This document shows, piece by piece, positions 51,258 through 60,392 of a stretch of 64,000 nt of DNA; the first letter of the stretch is position 1, and every line of letters starts with the position of its first letter. The notes under the pieces are model-generated. The model did not search any database. It was not told where the DNA came from and worked only from the letters and a program-made list of their open reading frames with translations. A program made the translations under genes and the position numbers. Source of the DNA: Larkinella sp. C7 (GTDB taxonomy: Bacteria > Bacteroidota > Bacteroidia > Cytophagales > Spirosomataceae); contig NZ_VBSL01000006.1 of NCBI RefSeq assembly GCF_006149005.1, forward strand, positions 426,872-490,871, read 5' to 3'.

Positions 51258-54200
51258 ATGAGACATTTGTATGTGTTTGATTATGAAAGGATTCTAGCCC
51301 GATGGGTCTTTTCGATTTTTCTACTTTTGACCACACTGGTAGGGTATTCGCAAGGTCCGGTTAAAGGGCAGGTTATTTCTGAAGACGACCGCCAGGGTAT
51401 TCCGGGAATCAATGTACTCATCAAAAACACGACTCAGGGCACTGTAACCGACGCGGCTGGAAATTTCCACATTCAGGCGTCTCCGAATGCCGTGCTGGTT
51501 TTTTCGGGTGTCGGTTTTATTCGACAGGAAGTGCCGGTCAACGGCAAAAGCCAGCTCGACGTGAAACTGGTGGTGGACAATCGGCAGTTAAATGAAGTCA
51601 TCGTAGTGGGTTATGGCACGCAGAAAAAGAGCGATTTAACCGGAGCCGTAAGTTCGCTGGATTCAAAAGAATTCAACAAAGGCGTGCAAACGTCGGTGGA
51701 TCAGTTGATTGCCGGGCGAGCCGCCGGGGTGCAGATTACGCAGGCCAGCGCCGAACCGGGCGGGGGTGTCACCATCCGCATCCGGGGTGCCAACTCCATC
51801 AACGCCAACAACGAACCGTTGTACGTGATCGACGGCCTGCCCATCGACAATTCGCCCGTGGTACCCAACTCGCCGGTGATTACGGACGGAGCGGTGCGCA
51901 ACCCGTTGAATGCGCTTAATCCGGCTGACATCGAATCAATTGAGATTCTGAAAGATGCGTCGGCCACGGCCATTTACGGATCGCGGGGGGCCAATGGGGT
52001 TATTTTGGTGACGACCAAAAAAGGGACAAAAGGCAAGCTGAAGGTCAATTACAACGCTTACACGGCTTTTCAGAATGTGACCAAAACCATCCCGATGCTG
52101 AACACGCAGCAGTACATCAGTTTGCTGAACGATCTGAAAAAGGACCAGGGACTGGCACCGGAATTTACGAGTGAACAAATTGCCGCCATCGGCAACGGAA
52201 CCAACTGGCAGCAGGAAATTTACCGACCGGGCTACACGCGCAATCACCAGTTGGCTTTTTCGGGTGGTCAGGATAAATTTAACTACTACGCATCGGTCAA
52301 TTACTACGATCAGAAGGGCGTCATCATCAGTTCCGGGATCAAAAAATACATTGGCCGCGCCAATCTGACCTACAACGACGACCGGTTTAAGTTTGGGCTG
52401 AATCTGAATTCGAGTCTGGTAAAAGACGATTTTGTACCGAACGGCGTCAGCATCAACGAAGGAGCCGGAGTGGTCAATACCGCCATTTTTCAGGACCCGA
52501 CCCTGCCAATCCGGGACGCGAATGGCAATTACGCCCAGACGCTGATCGTGAACCTGGAAAACCCGGTGGCACTGGCCAACGAAGTGACGGATGTGGCCGA
52601 AACCAACCGCACGTTTGGGAATATCTTTGCCGAATATTTCATTTTGCCCGAACTGTCGGTGAAAGTCAATGCCGGAACGGACCGGCAAACCGCCCGTCGC
52701 GACAGCTACCTTTCGCGCCAGACCCGTCGCGGTCAGGCCACCAACGGGATTGCCGACGCGCAGGCCAGCAGCGCCAGCAACTATCTGCTTGAATTGACGG
52801 CCCGCTACAGCAAAACGTTCAGCGATATTCACAAAGTAGAGGTGCTGGGCGGGTATACCTACCAGCAGTTTGAGAACAACTACATCGGAGCCGGTTCACA
52901 AAATTTCTCGTCGGATGCGTTGTTGTTCAATAATTTAGCCGCTGGTGCCCGCTCGACCTTCGATGTGGCTTCGGGCCGGAATCAGAACCAGCTTCAGTCG
53001 TATCTGGGGCGCGTCAACTACAATTTGCTGGATAAATATTTGCTGACGGCTTCGTTCCGGGCCGACGGTTCATCGCGGTTTGGCGAGAACAACAAGTTCG
53101 GTTTTTTTCCCTCGGTTGCGCTCGGCTGGCGCATCAAAGAAGAAGATTTTCTGAAGAGCATCACGGTTTTGTCGGACCTGAAACTGCGCGGAAGCTACGG
53201 GTTAACGGGAAATCAGGACATCGGGAGTTACAAATCTCTCGTGTTGCTGGGGCCACAGGGGAACGCCATTTTCGACGGCGTTTCGTACGTCGGCGTGTCC
53301 ACCACGCAGTTGCCCAATGCCAATCTGAAATGGGAAACCACGGGCCAGCTCGACATTGGTCTTGATTTTGGCCTCTTCGGGAACCGGCTGACAGGGTCCA
53401 TCGATTACTTCAATAAGAACACCAGAGACCTGCTTTTACAACTTCCCGTTCCGCGCACAACCGGTTTTTCGACGACCTTCAAGAACGTGGGCGGCATGAA
53501 AAACCAGGGTTTGGAAATCACGCTGAGCACGGTCAACATCCAGAAACCGTTCACCTGGCGGTCATCGGTCAATTTCTCGCTGATTCGCAATGAAGTGACT
53601 GATCTGGCGGGACTTCCGTATATCCTGCAAGGCGAAGCCGGTTTCTCCAAAGACTTCAGCATCATCCGCAAAGGCGAACCGCTGAACTCGTTTTTCGGCT
53701 ACGTCATCGACGGCGTTTACCAACTGGGCGACAACATCAAATCGTCTCCGCAGCCGCTGGCCAGCCCCGGCGATTACCGCTACCGGGACGTCAACGGCGA
53801 CGGGCAAATCACGACCGCCGACCGCACGATTCTGGGTTCACCGTTTCCGAGCTACACGTTCGGGATCAACAACGACTTCGCCTACGGTCCGCTGACGTTC
53901 TCTTTCTTTTTGCAGGGCGTGCAGGGCAGCAGCGTTTTCAACCTGAACCGCACCGAATCCGAAAACCCGATTTCGTTCCGCCGTAACCGCCTGGCCGAAT
54001 CGTATACCGACCGCTGGACGCCCACGAACCCGACCAACAACAACCCATCCGGTATTGCGCCGAAAGTGGCGTATGCGACCAACATCAACAGCCGTGCCGT
54101 CGAAGATGCCTCGTTCATTCGGCTGAAAACCGTTCAACTGGCCTACAACCTGCCGTTGGCGAAACTGAATTTCATCCGGAGCGCCCAGCTTTATGTGACT

Positions 54201-54341
54201 GGCCAGAACCTGTTTACGATCACGAACTACACCGGTTCCGACCCCGAAGTGAGCGCATTTGGCACGTCGAACGTCCGGGCGGATTACAATTCGTATCCGC
54301 TGACGCGGACGTATACCGTGGGTCTGAATCTTAATTTTTAA
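51258..54341 (+). CDS. SusC/RagA family TonB-dependent outer-membrane transporter (sulfatase locus)
   Basis: A 1027-residue outer-membrane importer. A signal segment (WVFSIFLLLTTLVGYSQ) precedes the carboxypeptidase-like domain (VKGQVISEDDRQGIPGINVLIK). The TonB box region is EVIVVGYGTQKKSD. The plug has NEPLYVIDGLPIDNSP and GANGVILVTTKKG. The barrel ends in LNLNF. It is paired with SusD 12 nt downstream and followed by two sulfatases and their activator, so the cargo is probably a sulfated glycan. The transcript probably starts near 50939 and carries the poly-Cys leader ORF. Confidence 0.96.
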   Translation: MRHLYVFDYERILARWVFSIFLLLTTLVGYSQGPVKGQVISEDDRQGIPGINVLIKNTTQGTVTDAAGNFHIQASPNAVLVFSGVGFIRQEVPVNGKSQLDVKLVVDNRQLNEVIVVGYGTQKKSDLTGAVSSLDSKEFNKGVQTSVDQLIAGRAAGVQITQASAEPGGGVTIRIRGANSINANNEPLYVIDGLPIDNSPVVPNSPVITDGAVRNPLNALNPADIESIEILKDASATAIYGSRGANGVILVTTKKGTKGKLKVNYNAYTAFQNVTKTIPMLNTQQYISLLNDLKKDQGLAPEFTSEQIAAIGNGTNWQQEIYRPGYTRNHQLAFSGGQDKFNYYASVNYYDQKGVIISSGIKKYIGRANLTYNDDRFKFGLNLNSSLVKDDFVPNGVSINEGAGVVNTAIFQDPTLPIRDANGNYAQTLIVNLENPVALANEVTDVAETNRTFGNIFAEYFILPELSVKVNAGTDRQTARRDSYLSRQTRRGQATNGIADAQASSASNYLLELTARYSKTFSDIHKVEVLGGYTYQQFENNYIGAGSQNFSSDALLFNNLAAGARSTFDVASGRNQNQLQSYLGRVNYNLLDKYLLTASFRADGSSRFGENNKFGFFPSVALGWRIKEEDFLKSITVLSDLKLRGSYGLTGNQDIGSYKSLVLLGPQGNAIFDGVSYVGVSTTQLPNANLKWETTGQLDIGLDFGLFGNRLTGSIDYFNKNTRDLLLQLPVPRTTGFSTTFKNVGGMKNQGLEITLSTVNIQKPFTWRSSVNFSLIRNEVTDLAGLPYILQGEAGFSKDFSIIRKGEPLNSFFGYVIDGVYQLGDNIKSSPQPLASPGDYRYRDVNGDGQITTADRTILGSPFPSYTFGINNDFAYGPLTFSFFLQGVQGSSVFNLNRTESENPISFRRNRLAESYTDRWTPTNPTNNNPSGIAPKVAYATNINSRAVEDASFIRLKTVQLAYNLPLAKLNFIRSAQLYVTGQNLFTITNYTGSDPEVSAFGTSNVRADYNSYPLTRTYTVGLNLNF

Positions 54342-54353
54342 CCGACATTTCTC

Positions 54354-55775
54354 ATGAAAAAGATATTCTATTTACTCATTGTCAGCTTGTTGATCGGGTG
54401 CGCCGACCCGCTGGAAGAAGAAGTCTATTCCGCTTTCGGCCCCAATAACTTCTTCCAGAAAGCCGACGATGCCGAAGGCTTACTCAACTCGGCGTATGCA
54501 GTGGAACAACGCCGGGGTTTTCGGAATTATCTGCTGATGGCTGAGGTCAATACCGACCTGCTAATCAACCGGGAAGGCGGTCTGCGGAGTCTGGCGCAAC
54601 CACTGGAAGATTTTACCTGGAACGCGTCGCACGAGTTTTTCGAAACCGCCTGGACCACGCATTACCGGACCATTTACCGGACAAATCTGATTCTGGATCA
54701 GGTGCCTGCGATTGCGATGCCCGACGCCCGGAAAGCCCAGATTCTGGCCGAAGCCCGGTTTTTACGCGCCAGCGCCTACCAGACCCTGTACGAATTGTTC
54801 GGGCCGGTTCCGCTGATCACGAGCAGCACCATCAGCAGTGACGACCGGCCCAGCCGCGCCACCAAAGAAGAATTTGTCGCCTTCGTCGAAACCGAATTCA
54901 AAGCCGTTGCTGACGTTTTGCCGGCGGTTTCGACCCAATACGGACGGGCTACGAAAGGGGCCGCTCTGTCGTTGCTGACCCGGTTTCATCTGAACAACAA
55001 GAAATGGCAGGAAACAGCCGAAACCGCCAAGAAAGTCATTGATCTAAATGTATATCAGTTGTTTAATACAACGAATCGGACCAATCTGTTCGATATTGCC
55101 AACGAAAAAAACAGCGAGTTTATCTACATTCGTCCCAATCTGGCCCAGCCGGGTTTGGGCGATAATTACATGCCGCACGCGGCCCCGCCGAATTACAAAT
55201 TCAAAACTGCGCCCAAAACCAATTATGCGACGCAATTGAAAACGTTATCGGCTTTTTATAACACCTTCGACCCGGCTGACCAACGGCGGCAGGCCATCAT
55301 TACGGAGTACGAGGATGTCAACGGAAAAATTATCAAGCTCGGAACCGATGATGTTCGTAGTTTTAAGTTCAAGGAGGACCTGAGCGCGACCGGCGAAGTG
55401 ATGGGCAACGATTTTCCGGTGTATCGCTACGCCGACATTCTGCTCAGCCGCGCCGAAGCCCTCAACGAACTGAGCGGCCCGACGCCGGAAGCCATCGACC
55501 TGATCAACCAGGTGCGGACGAAAGCAGGCGTTGCGTTGTTGAAAATTGGCGATTTTGCGTCCAAAGAAGCGTTGCGGGCGCATCTGCTGAAAGAACGCGG
55601 CTGGGAATTTTTTTCGGAGGAACTCCGTCGGCAGGACTTGATCCGGCACGGCAAATTCATCGAATTTGCCAAAGCACGCGGAAAAGTCGCTTTCGATTAC
55701 CAGGTCCTGTTTCCGTTGCCACAAAGCGAAATTGACCGGAATCCGAGCCTGAAACAGAATGACGGTTATAAATGA
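54354..55775 (+). CDS. SusD/RagB family nutrient-binding lipoprotein (sulfatase locus)
   Basis: A 473-residue surface lipoprotein with lipobox LLIGC (Cys 16). N-terminal helices contain ADDAEGLLNSAYA and AEARFLRASAYQTLYELFGPVPL. The C-terminal block is RAHLLKERGWEFFSEELRRQDLIRHG. It partners the SusC 12 nt upstream and should bind the sulfated substrate. A MITE-like element separates it from the sulfatase genes, so expression of these may be uncoupled or attenuated. Confidence 0.95.
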   Translation: MKKIFYLLIVSLLIGCADPLEEEVYSAFGPNNFFQKADDAEGLLNSAYAVEQRRGFRNYLLMAEVNTDLLINREGGLRSLAQPLEDFTWNASHEFFETAWTTHYRTIYRTNLILDQVPAIAMPDARKAQILAEARFLRASAYQTLYELFGPVPLITSSTISSDDRPSRATKEEFVAFVETEFKAVADVLPAVSTQYGRATKGAALSLLTRFHLNNKKWQETAETAKKVIDLNVYQLFNTTNRTNLFDIANEKNSEFIYIRPNLAQPGLGDNYMPHAAPPNYKFKTAPKTNYATQLKTLSAFYNTFDPADQRRQAIITEYEDVNGKIIKLGTDDVRSFKFKEDLSATGEVMGNDFPVYRYADILLSRAEALNELSGPTPEAIDLINQVRTKAGVALLKIGDFASKEALRAHLLKERGWEFFSEELRRQDLIRHGKFIEFAKARGKVAFDYQVLFPLPQSEIDRNPSLKQNDGYK

Positions 55776-55787
55776 GATGACATAAAA

Positions 55788-56023
55788 CCAACCAAACAGC
55801 CTGAAAGGCTGCTATCACTAGCCCCGGGTATAACCCGGGGGGGCGGTCCGGCACAACCGGAATCCGGGGGTTATATCGAATTCCACGGCCCAACCGGAAT
55901 CCTGGGTTATATCGAATTGCGGGGTTGCACCGGAATTGGGGTTATATCGGATTCCTGTTGCACCCAACCGGTCCCCGGGTTAAACCCGGGGCTAGTGATT
56001 GGCAACCCTTTGGGCTTTTTGTT
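55788..56023. repeat. MITE/REP-like element with 25-bp terminal inverted repeats and internal tandem repeats
   Basis: Arms at 55816-55840 and 55973-55997 are inverse copies with a single mismatch (core GCCCCGGGT). The flanks extend the symmetry: a CAGCCTGAAAGGCTG hairpin on the left (55797-55811) and a complementary-type CCCTTTGGGC on the right. Inside are about three tandem copies of a 37-nt unit (ACCGGAAT, then GGTTATATCG, then GATT/GAATT). There is no coding capacity. It lies between susD and the first sulfatase. Confidence 0.75.
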
Positions 56024-56057
56024 GGCGTAAGCTACTTATTTAAAAGATTTTCTAGGG

Positions 56058-57605
56058 ATGAATAGTTTTTCGATGAAAACGGGTTTGATGATCAGCCTTA
56101 TCGTGCTGGTAATTGGTGGTTCTGTCGCTCAAAAACGGACACCGCCCAACATCGTCGTTTTTCTGGTCGATGACATGGGCTGGCAGGACACGTCGGTGCC
56201 GTTCTGGAAACAGGTGACGGAGTTGAACCGGCGGTATCGGACGCCCAACATGGAACGGCTGGCGCGGGAAGGGCTGAAGTTTACGAATGCTTACGCCATG
56301 CCGGTTTGTACGCCCACCCGCACGAGTCTGCTGAGTGGCGTCAACTCGGCCCACAGCCGGATCACGCACTGGACATCACCGAATAAAGACAAAAATACCG
56401 ATTACCCGGACACCACACTGAATTCCGTCGACTGGAATTACAACGGGTTGAGTCCGGTTGCCGGAATTGAGCACACGTTTCACGCGACGCCCTTGCCAAC
56501 GTTGCTGAGTCAAAACGGGTATTACACGATTCATACCGGAAAAGCCCACTTCGGTTCGGCCGGAACGCCGGGTGCTGATCCGAAAAATCTGGGGTTTCAG
56601 GTGAACATTGCCGGGAATGAAATCGGACATCCAGCCAGCTATTTAGGAACCGATAACTACGACCGGCCCAGTAATGGAAAGCCCAACCGCAACGCCGTTC
56701 CGGGACTGGAAGCGTACCACGGCAAAGACGTTTTTCTGAGCGAAGCACTCACGCTTGAAGCCCTGAAAGCCGTGGAGGTGCCGATTCAGAAAAAGCAGCC
56801 GTTCTTTCTCTATTTCAGTCACTACGCCGTTCATACGCCGATTATGGCCGACAAGCGGTTTTTAGATCACTACCTGAAAACCGGGTTGGATAGCACCGAA
56901 GCCAAGTATGCGTCGCTGGTGGAAGGCATGGACAAGAGCCTGGGCGACCTGCTGAATTTTCTGGACGAACGCAAGATGACGGACAATACCGTGGTCATTT
57001 TTATGTCCGACAACGGCGGATTGAGCACCACGCCGTTGCGGGGTGGTCAGGAACACACGCACAACCTGCCGTTGCGGGCCGGAAAAGGATCGGTTTATGA
57101 AGGCGGTATTCGCGAGCCGATGCTGGTGCGCTGGCCGGGCGTGGTCAAACCGGGTGGTGTGACGGAGCAGTATGTCATTGTTGAAGACTTCTTTCCGACC
57201 ATTCTGGCGATAGCCGACGTGAAAAAACCGGCGGTTGTGCAGCAGATCGATGGCCGGTCGTTTCTGCCGCTGCTGAAAAATCCGGCGTTGAAAGACAACG
57301 GGCGGGCGCTTGTCTGGCACCACCCCAACCGCTGGATTCCGGCCGAAGGGCCAATGCTGCACTGGGCGAGCGGGATTCGGCAGGGCGACTGGAAACTGGT
57401 GTATGACCACCGGAGCGCGGCCCTGGAATTGTATAACCTGAAAAACGATATTAGCGAACAACAAAATTTGGCGACAGCGCATCCCGATAAAGTAAAACAG
57501 CTCGCTTTGTTGCTTACTAAACAATTAAAGACCTGGAACGCGCAGATGCCGACGTTCAAAAAAACCGGTAAAGCGGTGGCGTGGCCGGAAGACGTAATTC
57601 CGTGA
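56058..57605 (+). CDS. Secreted Cys-type arylsulfatase-family enzyme (1)
   Basis: A 515-residue type I sulfatase. A signal peptide (TGLMISLIVLVIGGSVAQ) is followed by the metal-site FLVDDMGWQD (D38, D39). The active-site sequence is CTPTRTSLLSG with Cys 84, which must be converted to formylglycine. The second metal-binding motif is FMSDNGG near 317. C-terminal residues include the GDWKLVYD block. It releases sulfate from a sulfated sugar in the periplasm. A later Met (56073) is an alternative start. It needs the activating enzyme encoded at 59234. Confidence 0.93.
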   Translation: MNSFSMKTGLMISLIVLVIGGSVAQKRTPPNIVVFLVDDMGWQDTSVPFWKQVTELNRRYRTPNMERLAREGLKFTNAYAMPVCTPTRTSLLSGVNSAHSRITHWTSPNKDKNTDYPDTTLNSVDWNYNGLSPVAGIEHTFHATPLPTLLSQNGYYTIHTGKAHFGSAGTPGADPKNLGFQVNIAGNEIGHPASYLGTDNYDRPSNGKPNRNAVPGLEAYHGKDVFLSEALTLEALKAVEVPIQKKQPFFLYFSHYAVHTPIMADKRFLDHYLKTGLDSTEAKYASLVEGMDKSLGDLLNFLDERKMTDNTVVIFMSDNGGLSTTPLRGGQEHTHNLPLRAGKGSVYEGGIREPMLVRWPGVVKPGGVTEQYVIVEDFFPTILAIADVKKPAVVQQIDGRSFLPLLKNPALKDNGRALVWHHPNRWIPAEGPMLHWASGIRQGDWKLVYDHRSAALELYNLKNDISEQQNLATAHPDKVKQLALLLTKQLKTWNAQMPTFKKTGKAVAWPEDVIP

Positions 57606-57705
57606 ACGGTTTACGGCAAGTTACTCCGTTTTGTTGGAATGCGTCAGCCAACTGTATACCGAAAACCGTAAACTACAATTAACTAGGAATCAAAAAGTAA
57701 CGATA

Positions 57706-59271
57706 ATGAATTTAAAAATTGGAGTAGGAATTCTCGTGGTCATTTCGGCACTGGCGGCCGTGTTGGTGGTGATTCCTGGGTATTCGCCGAAGGAACCGGA
57801 AACCGTTCAGGCAACCCGGCCTAATGTGATTTTTATCTTTTCCGACGACCACGCTTACCAGGCCATCAGCGCCTACGGCAGCAAACTTGCCAAAACGCCC
57901 AACATCGACCGGATTGCGAAAGAAGGTGCGATTCTGTACAACAACGTCGTCACCAATTCCATTTGCGGACCCAGCCGGGCCACGCTTCTGACCGGGAAAT
58001 ACAGCCACCTCAACGGCTACAAAGTCAACGAGCGGAAGTTTGAAATCAACCAGCCGGTTTTTCCGGAAGAGTTGCAGAAAAACGGCTACCAAACTGCCTG
58101 GATCGGCAAAATGCATTTGGGTAGTTTACCACACGGGTTCAATTACCTCAATGTGTTGCCGGGGCAGGGTCATTATTACGGCCCAACATTCATCAACTCC
58201 AACGGCGATACCACCCGGTATCCGGGCTATGTAACCAACGTCGTGACGAAACTTTCGCTGGACTGGCTGAACCAGCGGGATGCATCCAAACCGTTCTTTC
58301 TGGTCGTGGGCCACAAAGCGACGCACCGCGAATGGTTGCCCGATTTGCAGGATCTGGGGGCGTATGACAACGTGAATTTTCCGCTGCCCGCGACGTTTTA
58401 TGACAACTACGAAGGCCGGGAAGCCGCCAAGAACCAGGATATGACCATCGACAAAACGATGCGGTTGAAGGAAGACCTGAAAGTACACGCGGATTACGAG
58501 AAAAGCGGGATTTATAACCGGTTTTCGCCCGCCGAGAAAAAAGCATTTTATGAGTATTACGAAAATAAGGTCAGTAAAGAGTTTGACGAGAAAAAGCTGA
58601 GCGGAAAAGCCCTGGCCGAGTGGAAATTTCAGCGGTATCTGCGGGATTATCTGGCTACGGCCAACTCGCTGGATCGCAACATTGGTGAACTACTGGATTA
58701 CCTGGATAAATCGGGTCTGGCCAAAAATACCGTCGTCATTTATGCCTCCGATCAGGGTTTTTACCTGGGCGAACACGGCTGGTTCGACAAGCGGTTTATT
58801 TACGAACAATCGCTGAAAACGCCGTTTGTGATCCGGTATCCGGGCGTGATCAAACCGGGTACACAGGTCAACCAGCTCGTTTCCAACATCGACTGGGCTC
58901 CAACGGTGCTGAACCTGACGGGTACCGCCATTCCGAAAGAAATTCAGGGTGAGTCGTTTCTGCCGTTGCTGACGGGTAAAAAAGTGGCCTGGCGCAAAGA
59001 TGCGTATTACCATTACTACGAATATCCGCAGCCGCACCACGTCTATCCGCACATCGGATTGCGGGGGGAACAATACAAACTGGTGCGGTTTTACGGGCCG
59101 AAAGACTACTGGGAACTGTTCGATCTGAAAAAAGATCCGCAGGAACTTCGGAACGTCTATGGCGTTAAAGGGTATGAAGCGATTACCGCTGACCTGAAAG
59201 CGAGACTCAAAGACCAAATCCGGAAATACAAGGATGATGAAGCACTCAAAATTGTGGAAAGTGGGATCTGA
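57706..59271 (+). CDS. Secreted Cys-type sulfatase (2)
   Basis: A protein of 521 residues from the Met at 57706, which begins a membrane/signal segment (NLKIGVGILVVISALAAVLVV). Motifs are FSDDHAYQA (D47, D48), CGPSRATLLTGK with Cys 87 for formylglycine, and YASDQGFYLGEHGWFDKRF near 345. That block resembles glucosamine-6-sulfatase and related sulfatases, but the specificity is not certain. The C-terminus has the DUF4976-like YYHYYEYPQPH and DLKKDPQELRNV. It is not closely similar to sulfatase 1, so the pair probably targets two sulfate positions of one glycan. Confidence 0.92.
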   Translation: MNLKIGVGILVVISALAAVLVVIPGYSPKEPETVQATRPNVIFIFSDDHAYQAISAYGSKLAKTPNIDRIAKEGAILYNNVVTNSICGPSRATLLTGKYSHLNGYKVNERKFEINQPVFPEELQKNGYQTAWIGKMHLGSLPHGFNYLNVLPGQGHYYGPTFINSNGDTTRYPGYVTNVVTKLSLDWLNQRDASKPFFLVVGHKATHREWLPDLQDLGAYDNVNFPLPATFYDNYEGREAAKNQDMTIDKTMRLKEDLKVHADYEKSGIYNRFSPAEKKAFYEYYENKVSKEFDEKKLSGKALAEWKFQRYLRDYLATANSLDRNIGELLDYLDKSGLAKNTVVIYASDQGFYLGEHGWFDKRFIYEQSLKTPFVIRYPGVIKPGTQVNQLVSNIDWAPTVLNLTGTAIPKEIQGESFLPLLTGKKVAWRKDAYYHYYEYPQPHHVYPHIGLRGEQYKLVRFYGPKDYWELFDLKKDPQELRNVYGVKGYEAITADLKARLKDQIRKYKDDEALKIVESGI

Positions 59272-60361
59272 CAGGAGGTATTGGGGCTATTTAACGATCT
59301 TATTTTGTGGCATTTTTCTGACCGTACTGGTGGGTTGCCAGTCGCAGAATCAATCGGCAGAAGAAGCTGCAAAGGCCGATAGTGCTGCACACTGCGTGGC
59401 GAAGGGAATGCCGTCGCGGTCGGCGGCTGTTCGGCAGGCGGCTTCCGTAACGGCGTCGGGCGAAAACGGCACGGATGACATGGTGTTGATTCCCGGCGGA
59501 ACGTTCCAGATGGGTTCCGATGAGTTTCCTGATTCCCGCCCGCTTCATACCGTAAAAGTCAACGGTTTCTGGATGGACAAGCACGAGGTTACCAATGCCG
59601 AATTTGCCCGGTTCGTGGAAGCGACCAAGTATGTAACCGTAGCCGAACGACCGTTGAATCCGAAGGATTACCCCGGTGTTCCGGCGGATAAATTGGTGCC
59701 GGGCTCGGCGGTTTTTACACCCCCGAATCAGGCGGTGTCACTCGAAAATCCGCTGGTTTGGTGGCAATATGTCGCCGGAGCCAGTTGGAAAAAACCGGCC
59801 GGACCGCAGAGTGATTTGAAAGGGCGCGAAAACCAGCCGGTGGTACACGTTTGCTACGAAGATGCGGCTGCCTACGCGAAATGGGCCGGAAAGCGACTGC
59901 CAACCGAAGCCGAATGGGAGTTTGCCGCACAGGGCGGTAAAGGCAACCGGAAATACTACTGGGGCGAAGAGCTAAAACCGGCCGGTAAATGGGTCGCTAA
60001 TATTTATCAGGGCAATTTCCCGAACCAGAACACGACGGAAGACGGTTTTGCCGGGATTGCGCCGGTTCAGACGTTTCCGCCGAATCCGTACGGCTTATAT
60101 GACATGGACGGTAACGTCTGGGAGTGGTGCCAGGATTTGTACCGCCCTGATTATTACCGGAATAGCCCGAAAGAAAATCCCAAAGGCCCAACGGATAGCT
60201 ACGATCCCGACGAACCGGGCGCAGTCAAATACGTCCAGCGGGGCGGCTCCTTCCTGTGCAGCGATCAGTATTGCATCCGCTACAAAGCCGGGAGCCGGGG
60301 CAAGGGCGAAGTGAGCAGCGGGAGCGATAACCTGGGATTTCGGTGTGTGCGGGATCAGTAA
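59234..60361 (+). CDS. Formylglycine-generating enzyme (SUMF1-like) lipoprotein
   Basis: A 375-residue protein with an N-terminal hydrophobic segment ending in VLVGC, a lipobox. The FGE domain runs from about 80 (DMVLIPGGTFQMGSDE, HEVTNAEFARFV, RLPTEAEWEFAA, LYDMDGNVWEWCQD). Near the C-terminus the two copper/redox cysteines of true FGEs are present in FLCSDQYCIRY (C342 and C347), with the same spacing as in human SUMF1. It therefore should oxidise the sulfatase Cys. The start overlaps the end of sulfatase 2 by 38 nt, indicating coupled translation. Its outward location is consistent with acting on sulfatases after export. Confidence 0.9.
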   Translation: MMKHSKLWKVGSDRRYWGYLTILFCGIFLTVLVGCQSQNQSAEEAAKADSAAHCVAKGMPSRSAAVRQAASVTASGENGTDDMVLIPGGTFQMGSDEFPDSRPLHTVKVNGFWMDKHEVTNAEFARFVEATKYVTVAERPLNPKDYPGVPADKLVPGSAVFTPPNQAVSLENPLVWWQYVAGASWKKPAGPQSDLKGRENQPVVHVCYEDAAAYAKWAGKRLPTEAEWEFAAQGGKGNRKYYWGEELKPAGKWVANIYQGNFPNQNTTEDGFAGIAPVQTFPPNPYGLYDMDGNVWEWCQDLYRPDYYRNSPKENPKGPTDSYDPDEPGAVKYVQRGGSFLCSDQYCIRYKAGSRGKGEVSSGSDNLGFRCVRDQ

Positions 60362-60392
60362 CCAACCCGGTTCTCTTTATTCCTGTCTTCCG

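Noticed and set aside
55855..55968. Three spaced repeats that could look like a short CRISPR array
   Set aside because: The repeats are imperfect, the spacers are similar to each other, and they sit inside terminal inverted repeats with no cas genes. A MITE/REP-like element explains them better.
57605..57705. Inverted repeat GTTTACGG/CCGTAAAC between the two sulfatase genes as a terminator
   Set aside because: The arms are only 8 bp with a 49-nt gap and no T-run follows; probably not functional.
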